DNA from: Haloplanus sp. HW8-1
Lineage (GTDB): Archaea; Halobacteriota; Halobacteria; Halobacteriales; Haloferacaceae
Assembly: GCF_023703795.1 (NCBI RefSeq)
Contig: NZ_CP098518.1
Coordinates: 186,001 to 250,000, forward strand
Reading direction: 5' to 3'
DNA length: 64,000 nt
The notes under the pieces were generated by a model, which saw only the letters and a program-made list of their open reading frames with translations, was not told the origin of the DNA and searched no databases. Position 1 is the first letter of the stretch. Each line of letters begins with the position of its first letter. Below are positions 8,803-16,683 of this stretch, piece by piece. The position numbers were made by a program, and so were the translations under genes.

Positions 8803-10557
8803 TCAGAGGATCGTCCCGTGTTTCTTGTCCGGTCGGTCCTTCTCGACCGTCTCGTAGAAGTCGAACCGGCCGACCAGTTCCTCACGGAGCGTGCTCGGCG
8901 GCACGAGTTCGTCGATCACCACGTCGCTCGCCATCCGGTGGACGTCGATCCCCTCCCGGTACTCCTCGCGCAGTTCCGCCTCGCGCCGTTCGCGCTCCGC
9001 GGGGTCGTCGACCTCGGCGAGTTTGCGGGCGTAGACCGCGTTGATCGCCGCCTCCGGGCCCATGATCGCGATTTCGGCCCCCGGAAGGCCAAGCGTCGAC
9101 TCGGTGTCGTAGGCCGGCCCCGACATGGCGTAGATGCCCGCGCCGTAGGCCTTCCGCACCACGACACACTGTTTGGGCACCGTCGCCGCCGAGGTGGCGT
9201 AGATCATCTTCTTGCCCTGCTCCAAGATCCCCTCCTTCTCGACGCCCGATCCGGCCATGAACCCCGGCGTGTCACAGAGGTAGAGCAGTGGAATCCCGTA
9301 GGCGTCACAGGTCCAGACGAACTCGGCGGCCTTCGCCGCGGAGTCGGGGAAGATGGCGCCCGCCCGGACGGCCGGCTGATTGGCGACGACGCCCACCGGT
9401 CGGCCGTCAAGGCGTGCGAAGGCGGTGACGATTTCGCTCCCGAAGTCGGGTTTCAGCTCCAGCACCGACCTCTCGTCGGCGATCCGGTCGAGCAGGGTCC
9501 GCACGTCGTACCCTTTCCGCCGCGCCTCGGGCACTACCGAATCGATTCCCTCGGGCGACTCCGCCGGCGCCCTCCCCTCGGTTCGGGGCGGGTCGGCGTC
9601 GGCGTTGTCGGGGAGATAGGAGAGTAGTCGAGCGACGAGCGAGCGGGCCTCACCCTCGTCGGCCGCGACGAGGTCCGCGCTCCCCGACTCGGCGGCGTGG
9701 ACCGCTGGCCCACCCAGGTCGTCCATGCTGATCTCCTCGCCGGTCACCATCTCGACCATCCGCGGGGAGGCGATGGCCATCGCCGATCCCTCGACCATGA
9801 CGGTGAAGTCGGCGAAGACGGGGGTGTACGCCGCGCCGGCGATGCAGGGTCCGTACAGCACGCAGACCTGTGGGACACGCCCCGAGAGCCGCGAGTGGTT
9901 GTAGTAGAACTTCCCGATCCCCTCTCGGTTGGCGAAAAACCCCGTCTGCTGGTCGATTCGGCCGCCCGAGGAGTCCATCAGGTAGAGCACTGGGCGTCCC
10001 GTCTTGAGCGCCCGCTCTTGCATCCGGAGGAACTTCTCGACGCCCTTCTCGGCCATCGACCCCGCCTTGACGGTGTAGTCGTTGGCCATGAAGTGGACCG
10101 CCCGCCCCTCGAAGTCGGCCGCGCCGGTAAGGAGACCGTCCGCAGGCAGGCGGTCGTCACTCTCCTCGGTGTCCGGCGCCGACGGGTGCCACGCGTCGAA
10201 GTTGGCGAACGTACCGTCCTCGAACGTGAGGCCGTCGGGGAACCAGAGATCGAGGCGGTCGCGGACGAACAGTTTTCCCGCCTCGCGCTGTCGCTGCCGG
10301 TATTTCTCCGGGCCGCCCGCGCGGATGTCCGCGATCTCGTCCCACAGCCGTTCCTCGCGCTCGGTGGGACCCGCTTCGGCGTCGGCCGTCGCCTCGGCGC
10401 CACTCGGCTCCGCACCGTCGGGCGGGTCGCTCTCGGCGATCGGCTCGCCCTCGCCCCGCCCCGCGAACACGCGGACGCGCTCGCCGAACCGGGTCGCGAG
10501 CGCGCGGGCGATGGCCGTCGCCTCTTCGGTCGTCGTATCGGCGACGCGTACGTCCAT
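8803..10557 (-). CDS. Acyl-CoA carboxylase, carboxyltransferase (beta) subunit
   Basis: 584 residues. The two crotonase-like halves of a biotin-dependent carboxyltransferase are clear: DSSGGRIDQQTGFFANREG and GPCIAGAAYTPVFADF in the first, LCDTPGFMAGSGVEKEGI and AYGAGIYAMSGPAYD in the second. Such subunits carboxylate propionyl-, methylcrotonyl- or acetyl-CoA; the order here (acyl-CoA dehydrogenase, carboxylase, MaoC) suggests a leucine-like or branched-acyl route. The biotin carboxylase/BCCP partner is not in the window. The first 65 or so residues (TTEEATAIARALATRFGER, then an acidic linker) are not part of the usual domain. ATG 10557 overlaps the upstream TGA as TGATG, so translation is coupled. 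Confidence 0.87.
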   Translation of the reverse strand: MDVRVADTTTEEATAIARALATRFGERVRVFAGRGEGEPIAESDPPDGAEPSGAEATADAEAGPTEREERLWDEIADIRAGGPEKYRQRQREAGKLFVRDRLDLWFPDGLTFEDGTFANFDAWHPSAPDTEESDDRLPADGLLTGAADFEGRAVHFMANDYTVKAGSMAEKGVEKFLRMQERALKTGRPVLYLMDSSGGRIDQQTGFFANREGIGKFYYNHSRLSGRVPQVCVLYGPCIAGAAYTPVFADFTVMVEGSAMAIASPRMVEMVTGEEISMDDLGGPAVHAAESGSADLVAADEGEARSLVARLLSYLPDNADADPPRTEGRAPAESPEGIDSVVPEARRKGYDVRTLLDRIADERSVLELKPDFGSEIVTAFARLDGRPVGVVANQPAVRAGAIFPDSAAKAAEFVWTCDAYGIPLLYLCDTPGFMAGSGVEKEGILEQGKKMIYATSAATVPKQCVVVRKAYGAGIYAMSGPAYDTESTLGLPGAEIAIMGPEAAINAVYARKLAEVDDPAERERREAELREEYREGIDVHRMASDVVIDELVPPSTLREELVGRFDFYETVEKDRPDKKHGTIL

Positions 10558-11723
10558 CAGTACGACCTCGGGAACCCCAGTTCGGTCGCGATGTGGTTGT
10601 ACGCCATCTGCTGGGTGACGGGCGCGAGACGGGTGAGGTTGATCTCCCGCCACCACCGCTCGATGTCGTACTCGACGGCGTACCCCCATCCCCCGAAGGC
10701 CTGCATGGCGTGGTAGACGGTGTCGATACCCGCCTCTACCGCGGCCGCCTTCGCGACGTTCGTCTCGTAGCCACAGTCCTCGCCTCGGTCGAACAGCCAC
10801 GCCGCCTTCTGTCGCATCAGCCGTGCCGTCTCGACGTTGGTGTAGGCCTGCGTGATGGGAAAGGAGACGGCCTGGTGGGTGCCGATCGGGGCGTCGAACA
10901 CCTCGCGGTCGTTGGCGTAGTCGACGGCCTTCGACACTGCGAGTTCGGCGATGCCCGTCGCGGCCGCCGCAAAGCCCACGCGTTCGGGGTTGAGCGTCTC
11001 GACCAGGTGCCACCAGCCCTCGTCCGCCTCGCCGAGCAGGGCCGTCTCCGGGACGCGGACGTCCTCGAGGAACACCTCACACGAGTTGGAGTAGTTCATC
11101 GCGTGTTTCGGGATCGGCGACACCTCGATACCCGGATCGTCCATGTCGACGAGAAAGAGGCTGAGCCCGCGGGTCGGCTTCGACACCTCGTCGCGCGGCG
11201 TCGTCCGCGTGACGAGGATCATGTCGTCGGCGCGGTCAGCGAAGGTGATCCACGCCTTCTTGCCGTTCAGGACGTACTCGTCGCCGTCGCGTTCGGCCCG
11301 CGTGCTCACGTTCAGCGTGTTCGTTCCCGCCTCGGGTTCGGTGATGGCAACGGAGAAGATCCGGTCGCCCGCCGCGATGTCGGGCAGGTACGTCCGTTTT
11401 TGCGCCTCGGTTCCCGACTCCCGGAGCGCGATGGCAGCCATGCCGGCGGTGACGACGAGATACCAGGTGCCGGCCATCCCGCAGCCCTCGGCACACAGCG
11501 TCTCCATCGCCAGCCCCATCTCCTGGAGCCCCATGCCGGCGCCGTCGTACTCCTCCGGGATCAACAGGCCGTGAAACCCCGCCTCGCCGAGTTCGTCCCA
11601 GAAGTCGGCCGCGAACTCGCCCTGCTCTTCGCGCTCGCGCCAGTACTCGGGGCCGTACTCGGACGCGACGTCGCTGGCAGTCGAACGGATCAGCGCGTGT
11701 TCGGGTGACGTTTCGAACTCCAT
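10557..11723 (-). CDS. Acyl-CoA dehydrogenase
   Basis: 388 residues, the normal size. FAD and substrate motifs are visible: IFSVAITEPEAGTNTLN, FADRADDMILVTRT, and the C-terminal MQAFGGWGYAVEYDIERWW segment. It desaturates an acyl-CoA to the enoyl-CoA, passing electrons to ETF. It is the first gene of the operon. ATG 11723 gives MEFETSPEHALIRSTASDV; upstream in-frame sequence runs into the antisense of the next gene and is rejected. Its 3' end is coupled to the carboxylase. Confidence 0.9.
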   Translation of the reverse strand: MEFETSPEHALIRSTASDVASEYGPEYWREREEQGEFAADFWDELGEAGFHGLLIPEEYDGAGMGLQEMGLAMETLCAEGCGMAGTWYLVVTAGMAAIALRESGTEAQKRTYLPDIAAGDRIFSVAITEPEAGTNTLNVSTRAERDGDEYVLNGKKAWITFADRADDMILVTRTTPRDEVSKPTRGLSLFLVDMDDPGIEVSPIPKHAMNYSNSCEVFLEDVRVPETALLGEADEGWWHLVETLNPERVGFAAAATGIAELAVSKAVDYANDREVFDAPIGTHQAVSFPITQAYTNVETARLMRQKAAWLFDRGEDCGYETNVAKAAAVEAGIDTVYHAMQAFGGWGYAVEYDIERWWREINLTRLAPVTQQMAYNHIATELGFPRSY

Positions 11724-11764
11724 ACCGATACTCCGTAGCGCGGGACCGTATAGTTGCGGCCGCC

Positions 11765-12391
11765 CTAACCGTCCACGATGGTCAGGGTCCCCGAGTCGGA
11801 CACCTCCCCGTTCACGCCGACGGTGACGGAGTCGTCGCCTGCGTCCGGGTTCTCGACGGCCTCGTATTCGACGATGAGTGCGTCTCCGCCCTCGAGGTCG
11901 TGGTTTCCAGACAGTTCGATCGTGAGCGTGTTGCCGCCGTCGGAGACGATCACGCCGTCCCCGGGCGGGCAACACTCCACGTCGGCGGTCGCGTCGACTT
12001 CGACGCTGCCGTCGCGGTCCCCGTCGATCCCGACCATCTCGATTTCGGCCCGTTCGTCGACCGACGCCACGTCCGCCGACCCGTCGGGGTACTCGATGAC
12101 GAGGCTGTTCAGGGAGTTGCCTGCGGCGTCCGATCCCGGTGCGATGGAGTAGTTCACCACGTGGGACGTGACCTCGTTTGCCTCGTCGTCGCGTGCCCAG
12201 ACGAGTTCCGACCGGTAGGCATCTTCCGTGTCCTCCACCGTAGAGCCTCCCGTCAGATCCGCCACCAACTCGCGCTCGGTCCCGAAATCGGCCATCCCGA
12301 CCGCGGCGGCGGCAAACATCGACGCCAGCAACAGGGTGAGGACAACGACAAGTACCGCGCCCACGAGCGGCGAGATGCCCCGTCGGTCCAT
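11765..12391 (-). CDS. Type IV pilin-like protein
   Basis: 208 residues. MDRRGISPLVGAVLVVVLTL is a class III (archaeal prepilin) signal: a short basic N-terminus, a processing region before SPLVGAVLVV, and a long hydrophobic helix to about residue 32. The rest is acidic beta-rich extracellular sequence with two adjacent Cys (VECCPPGD). After cleavage by the archaeal prepilin peptidase it would assemble into, or associate with, a pilus or remain as a membrane-anchored surface protein. No secretion ATPase is nearby, so it is an orphan pilin. The start is ATG 12391, as the earlier in-frame start lacks the signal context. Confidence 0.75.
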   Translation of the reverse strand: MDRRGISPLVGAVLVVVLTLLLASMFAAAAVGMADFGTERELVADLTGGSTVEDTEDAYRSELVWARDDEANEVTSHVVNYSIAPGSDAAGNSLNSLVIEYPDGSADVASVDERAEIEMVGIDGDRDGSVEVDATADVECCPPGDGVIVSDGGNTLTIELSGNHDLEGGDALIVEYEAVENPDAGDDSVTVGVNGEVSDSGTLTIVDG

Positions 12392-12542
12392 TGGCGACGG
12401 TTCGCCCCGCAGCGACAACAAAGTCACGCGACGATTTTCAGAAGTGAAAATTGCGGTCGGTGGCCGCGTCTTTTGTGCCGGCCGGCCCCACGGAGCGTAT
12501 GATCGATGCCGATGGGGGGTGACGACGACCGGTCCCGTTAGT

Positions 12543-12549
12543 CTTTAAT
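12543..12549 (+). promoter_or_regulatory. TATA-like box for gatB
   Basis: CTTTAAT, about 27 bp before ATG 12573: a leaderless-type promoter. Confidence 0.5.
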
Positions 12550-12572
12550 CATCGGCCGTGTAAGCCCGCGCA

Positions 12573-14060
12573 ATGACTGCGCAGGCGCTCCAGCAACGTG
12601 ATCTCGCGGTCGTCATCGGGCTGGAGGTCCACGTTCAGCTCGAAACCGACACGAAGATCTTCTGCGGCTGTTCGACCGAGCCGGCCGACGACGAGGAGCC
12701 GAACACCCGGACCTGTCCGGTCTGTCTCGGGTTGCCCGGCGCGCTCCCCGTCCTCAACGAGGCGGCCGTCGAGGCCGCGGTGAAGGTGGGTAAGGCTCTC
12801 GACGCCGATATCGCCGCGGAGACTCGATTCCACCGGAAGAACTACTACTACCCCGACCTCCCCAAGAACTTCCAGATCACCCAGTACGACGCGCCCATCT
12901 GTGCCGACGGAACGCTCTCGGTGAGCGTCGAGGGCGACCGCCGGGAGATCGGGATCGGCCGCGCACACCTCGAGGAGGACCCCGGGAGCCTCCAGCACGA
13001 GGGCGGCAACATCGAGACGGCCGACTACACGCTGGTCGATTACAACCGTGCGGGGACGCCGCTGATGGAGATCGTCACGGACCCCGACTTTCGCGGCCCC
13101 GGCGAGGTCCGTGCCTTCCTCGCGAAACTGGAGGAAGTGCTGGAGTATCTCGGCGTCTTCGACGCCTCCCGTGACGGCAGCCTGCGGATCGACGCCAACA
13201 TCTCGCTGGTCCCCGAAGACGAGATGGACGACGGCGACGCCGACGAGGCGACGCTCGCGGCTGCCAACCGCACCGAGGTGAAGAACATCTCCAGTCACAA
13301 GGGCGCCGAGCAGGCGTTGGCCTACGAGGTGACTCGACAGAAGAACGCGATCGAACGCGGTCGCGAGGTCGAACAGGAGACGCGCCACTGGGACGAGAGC
13401 CGCGGCATCACCGTCTCGATGCGCTCGAAGGAGGAGGAGAAGGATTACCGCTACTTCCGCGAGGCGGATCTCCCACCCCTGCAGGTCGCCGACTGGACGG
13501 AGCGCATCCCGATTCCGGAACTCCCGGACGCGCGCCGCGAGCGCTTCCGGGAGGCGTACGGCCTCGACGCCGAGTCGGCGTCGAAGCTCACCTCGACCAA
13601 GGAGGTCGCGGACTTCTTCGAGGACGTGGCCGACCGGTTCGACGCCGACCTCGCGGCGACGTGGGTGGCTGACGACCTGCTCGGCGAACTCAACTACCGC
13701 GACATGCGCATGACGGACGTCGAGGGACGACTCGACGAGTTCGCCCGCCTTATCGAACTCGTCGACGCCGACGAGATCACGGAGAAGAACGCCCGAGAGG
13801 TGGTCCTGCGGACGATGCTCGACGAGGGCCTCGATCCCGACGCGGTGGTCGACCGCGAGGGCCTCGGCAAGGCTGGCGACGACGCCGTCGCGACGGCCGT
13901 CGCCGAGGCCATCGAGGAGAACCCCGAAGCGGTCGAGGACTACCACGCCGGCGAGGGTGGCGCACTCAATTTCCTCGTCGGGCAGGTCATGAGCAAAACA
14001 GGGGGAAGCGCCGATCCCGGTACCGTCAACGGTCTGCTTCGCGATCGTCTCGACGACTGA
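12573..14060 (+). CDS. gatB: Aspartyl/glutamyl-tRNA amidotransferase subunit B
   Basis: 495 residues. VIGLEVHVQLETDTKIFCGC and TCPVCLGLPGALPVLN are diagnostic of GatB, with cysteines of a zinc site. The kinase-like cradle continues with FHRKNYYYPDLPKNFQITQY. The C-terminal YqeY-like tail ends in FLVGQVMSKTGGSADPGTVN. GatCAB converts Asp-tRNA(Asn) (and sometimes Glu-tRNA(Gln)) to the amidated form. In archaea that also have GatDE its main job is Asn. GatA and GatC are not in the window. Confidence 0.96.
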   Translation: MTAQALQQRDLAVVIGLEVHVQLETDTKIFCGCSTEPADDEEPNTRTCPVCLGLPGALPVLNEAAVEAAVKVGKALDADIAAETRFHRKNYYYPDLPKNFQITQYDAPICADGTLSVSVEGDRREIGIGRAHLEEDPGSLQHEGGNIETADYTLVDYNRAGTPLMEIVTDPDFRGPGEVRAFLAKLEEVLEYLGVFDASRDGSLRIDANISLVPEDEMDDGDADEATLAAANRTEVKNISSHKGAEQALAYEVTRQKNAIERGREVEQETRHWDESRGITVSMRSKEEEKDYRYFREADLPPLQVADWTERIPIPELPDARRERFREAYGLDAESASKLTSTKEVADFFEDVADRFDADLAATWVADDLLGELNYRDMRMTDVEGRLDEFARLIELVDADEITEKNAREVVLRTMLDEGLDPDAVVDREGLGKAGDDAVATAVAEAIEENPEAVEDYHAGEGGALNFLVGQVMSKTGGSADPGTVNGLLRDRLDD

Positions 14061-14100
14061 CGTCCCGGTTCGTCGGCGTACGTGTTTTCTACCTATACAG

Positions 14101-14105
14101 TTAAG
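14101..14105 (+). promoter_or_regulatory. TATA-like box of the unknown four-gene operon
   Basis: TTAAG in a TATACAGTTAAG stretch, 38 bp before ATG 14140, implying a short leader. GGAG at 14130-14133 could serve as a ribosome-binding site, unusual beside the leaderless genes around it. Confidence 0.4.
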
Positions 14106-14119
14106 ACGTCTCACGTCTT
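14103..14119. promoter_or_regulatory. Perfect inverted repeat in the operon promoter (candidate operator)
   Basis: AAGACGT, three bases, ACGTCTT: a perfect 7-bp dyad that overlaps the downstream edge of the TATA-like box. A protein bound here would block TBP/TFB or RNA polymerase. This is the only clean dyad I saw in a promoter of this part of the window. Confidence 0.5.
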
Positions 14120-14139
14120 CCAGTTCTGCGGAGTATCAC

Positions 14140-14796
14140 ATGGCAGACCCCGTCAACGACATCGTCAAGGAGATTCCGTTCGCCGAACTCGTCCGAAAGG
14201 CCGCGCTGGCGGTGGCCGACGGACAGACTGCGCTGGATCTCAACTCGGTACAGACCGCCCAGACGCTCGCGGACATGGAACTCGACGCTGGCGCCGTCAT
14301 CCTCGGCATCGTCGAGGAGACGGACGCCGACGGCAACGTCACCAACGTCTCGACGCTGACGAACGACCAGCCTCTCTCCCTGCTGGCGTACGGCGTCACC
14401 CCGACCTTCTACGAGTTCAGCGAGACGGAGATCGACCTGAAATTCTGGGTGCGCTGGCACACCCGCAGCACCCACGTCGAGAGCGACTCGACGTTCTCGC
14501 GGGACCTGCGAACGAGCTACGAGAGTTCGCGCAAGAAGTACGGCGGTGGCGGCGGCGTCGGCCTCAACCTCGGCTTCTTCTCCATCGGGGGGAGCGGCGG
14601 CTACCAGAAACAGGAGGTCAAGGGCGAACGCGAGGTGGAACTCGACGTGCGCTCGCACACCGAGTACGACAGCAAGGTGTACGGGCTGGACGCGAGCGCG
14701 GCCTGCCGGCTGTCGACGACGCTCGTGCCCAAGCCCGCACCCGACCGCTCGGTGCCCGAAATCATCACGCGGCCGGCCGAGGGTGGGACGTCGTGA
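14140..14796 (+). CDS. Unknown protein, possible DUF2589-like fold, first gene of PASTA operon
   Basis: 218 residues, no signal peptide or membrane helix. Residues about 14-40 read FAELVRKAALAVADGQTALD, a motif repeated in the next gene. Then come a beta-rich central part (IDLKFWVRWHTRSTHVESDS), a Gly-rich hinge (KKYGGGGGVGLNLGFFSIGG) and strands of alternating charged and hydrophobic residues. The layout recalls bacterial DUF2589 proteins, whose function is unknown; that comparison is from memory and weak. The stop overlaps the start of the next gene as GTGA, so the proteins are likely made in fixed ratio and may form one assembly. Confidence 0.7.
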   Translation: MADPVNDIVKEIPFAELVRKAALAVADGQTALDLNSVQTAQTLADMELDAGAVILGIVEETDADGNVTNVSTLTNDQPLSLLAYGVTPTFYEFSETEIDLKFWVRWHTRSTHVESDSTFSRDLRTSYESSRKKYGGGGGVGLNLGFFSIGGSGGYQKQEVKGEREVELDVRSHTEYDSKVYGLDASAACRLSTTLVPKPAPDRSVPEIITRPAEGGTS

Positions 14797-15182
14797 GCGG
14801 CTCGGCGACCGAACCGTGGGCCGCCCGTCCCCTCGGCGAACTCGTTACCGGGGTCGCCCGTGCGGTCGCGGACGGCCAGACCGAACTCGACCGGGCGTCG
14901 CTCTCGACGCGGCGGGACATCCGCCGGGCGGTCGAGGCGGGCGAACTGGAGACCCCCATCGAGACGCCCTGGTTCCGGTTCGCGGGCGTCGAGGCCGACA
15001 TGAACGTCTCGCTGTCGATGCGCGGCCGCCCGGAACGGGACGCCAATGGCGAGGTCAGGGCGTACCGACCGACGCTCGTGGCGGCGCCCACCGATCCCGA
15101 GTTCACGACCCGCAACGACTACGACGTCGCGGCGTCGAGTCGCGTCCGCCTCGATATCGTTCCCGTCCCCGGTTCGGAGTGA
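14793..15182 (+). CDS. Unknown protein sharing an N-terminal motif with the preceding gene
   Basis: 129 residues, starting at GTG 14793, whose TG is part of the preceding TGA. The N-terminus PLGELVTGVARAVADGQTEL parallels the first gene's AELVRKAALAVADGQTAL. The rest is a compact beta-rich stretch (WFRFAGVEADMNVSLSMRGR, SSRVRLDIVPVP). It looks like a shorter paralogue of the first gene without the Gly-rich hinge. The function is unknown; the tight overlap and shared motif suggest hetero-oligomerisation. Confidence 0.7.
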   Translation: MSGSATEPWAARPLGELVTGVARAVADGQTELDRASLSTRRDIRRAVEAGELETPIETPWFRFAGVEADMNVSLSMRGRPERDANGEVRAYRPTLVAAPTDPEFTTRNDYDVAASSRVRLDIVPVPGSE

Positions 15183-15183
15183 G

Positions 15184-16338
15184 ATGCCCGGCGACGACTT
15201 CCGGTTCACGACGGAACTGACCTCCCTCGACGTCTCGAAACTCGACCGTGCCGAGGCCCGCGAAGTGGAGGGGCTGTACCGAGCCAAGGAGTATCTCGTG
15301 GCGGAGCTTCGGGACCGGGTTATCGACGTGGAGAGCGACCGTGACCTGCTCCGGATGCGTCTCGACCGCAGCCAGGCGGAGCGCGATCGACTTCGATCGC
15401 GACTCGACGCGCTCGAATCCGACCGGGGCACCGTCGCGCCAGACCGGCTGGTCGCGTCGCTCGGCGACGCCCTCGCGAGCGCCCGCGACGACCTCTCGAC
15501 CGTCGACTACGCCATCGGCCGGATCGAGGTCGACCTGAAGGCGAACGTCGTCGGCGGTTCGGACGGCCCGCAGTTCCAACTTCCCGACCTCGCCGAGTCG
15601 GTGGATCGCGAGGCGCTGAGCACGCTCCGGTTCGACTTCCGACCGGCCGTGGGGGACGCGCAGACGGCCACCTACGACCCGATCCCGGACGTGCGCGGCC
15701 GGTCGCTGGACGAGGCGCGCGAGGCGATCCGGCGGGCGGGCTTCGCCGTCGGCGACGTGACGACCGAACCCGGCGACGCCGACGACGTGGTGACCGACCA
15801 GTTCCCTTCGCCCCGCGCGGTCGCGGAACCGGGGGCGGCGGTCGATCTGACCGTCTCGGAGCGGCGTGCGGTCGACGTCCCCGCGGTGATCGGTCACGGC
15901 CTCGGCGACGCCACGGCGGCGCTCGACGCCGCCGGCCTCGCGGTCGGCGAGGTCGACGCCGAGACACGCGACGATCCGGCCGACGTGGTGATCGGCCAGT
16001 CGCCGCCCGCGGGCGAGTCGGTCCCGGCGGGGGCCGCCGTCGATCTGACCGTCTCCGCGGGGCCGGCGACCGAGGAGGACCACGCGAACGAGGACGGGAA
16101 CGAGGACGAACGGCGGGCCGACGTCGACGCCGAGACGGGCGAGACCCACGACGTCGGCCTCCGGGACGTGGACGGCATCGGCCCGACATACGCCGACCGC
16201 CTGCGCGCGGTCGGCGTCGACGACCTTCCCTCCCTCCTCGCCAGCGATCCGGCCGAGGTGGCCGACGTGACCCGCGCCTCGCGGAGCCGCGTCGAGGGGT
16301 GGTTCGAGCAGGCAAAGCGCCTGCTGGAGGGGGCGTGA
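15184..16338 (+). CDS. Coiled-coil, two-PASTA, helix-hairpin-helix protein of unknown function
   Basis: 384 residues. Order: a charged coiled coil (about 35-80); a strand-rich region (about 88-155) echoing the motif of the two upstream proteins (RLVASLGDALASARDDLS, then IEVDLKANVV); PASTA 1 (about 166-226, IPDVRGRSLDEAREAIRRAG); PASTA 2 (about 229-293, VPAVIGHGLGDATAALDAAG); an acidic linker; and a C-terminal HhH domain (about 326-384, DGIGPTYADRLRAVGVDDL). PASTA domains normally bind peptidoglycan or mediate contacts in bacterial kinases and PBPs, but archaea lack peptidoglycan and no membrane segment is seen. ATG 15184 follows the previous stop by one base. Confidence 0.75.
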   Translation: MPGDDFRFTTELTSLDVSKLDRAEAREVEGLYRAKEYLVAELRDRVIDVESDRDLLRMRLDRSQAERDRLRSRLDALESDRGTVAPDRLVASLGDALASARDDLSTVDYAIGRIEVDLKANVVGGSDGPQFQLPDLAESVDREALSTLRFDFRPAVGDAQTATYDPIPDVRGRSLDEAREAIRRAGFAVGDVTTEPGDADDVVTDQFPSPRAVAEPGAAVDLTVSERRAVDVPAVIGHGLGDATAALDAAGLAVGEVDAETRDDPADVVIGQSPPAGESVPAGAAVDLTVSAGPATEEDHANEDGNEDERRADVDAETGETHDVGLRDVDGIGPTYADRLRAVGVDDLPSLLASDPAEVADVTRASRSRVEGWFEQAKRLLEGA

Positions 16339-16574
16339 ACGCCCACCTCGTCGCGTTCGACCCGTCGAGCGACGCGGCGTCGGTCCAGGGGGTCCTCGAA
16401 CGCGTCGTCGCCGCGGGCGGCGAACTCGTCGTGGTCGCGGACCGCGGCGTGATCGTCCGCGCGCCCGACGCCGTCGCGGAGTCGCTCGCCGACGAGCCGC
16501 CGGTGGCTCACGTCGGCGGCGTGGCGCTGCCGGACCGGACGCCGATCCGGATCCGTCGGCCGCCGACGGAGTGA
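16335..16574 (+). CDS. Small alpha/beta protein, last gene of PASTA operon
   Basis: 79 residues from GTG 16335, overlapping the previous stop as GTGA. The sequence alternates short strands and helices (NAHLVAFDPSSDAASVQGVL, AAGGELVVVADRGVIVRAP), like a ferredoxin-like or protease-propeptide fold, and ends in a basic-proline tail. There is no metal motif or signal. The function is unknown; only the operon ties it to the other three. Confidence 0.65.
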   Translation: MNAHLVAFDPSSDAASVQGVLERVVAAGGELVVVADRGVIVRAPDAVAESLADEPPVAHVGGVALPDRTPIRIRRPPTE

Positions 16575-16651
16575 GACGACACCCACCGATACGCCTCCCG
16601 GCGTGGTCACCGTTCACACCCGCCACGTCCGCCGATTACGCCCCGCGAAAG

Positions 16652-16656
16652 TTTTA
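16652..16656 (+). promoter_or_regulatory. TATA-like box for topA
   Basis: TTTTA in AAAGTTTTAGG, 30 bp before ATG 16684. It separates topA transcription from the upstream operon and supports this start over the in-frame one at 16603. Confidence 0.45.
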
Positions 16657-16683
16657 GGCGCGTGGTCGGCGTACGGCAGGTCG

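Noticed and set aside
12549-14114. 521-residue minus-strand frame over gatB
   Set aside because: Antisense of a universally conserved gene, no recognisable motif.
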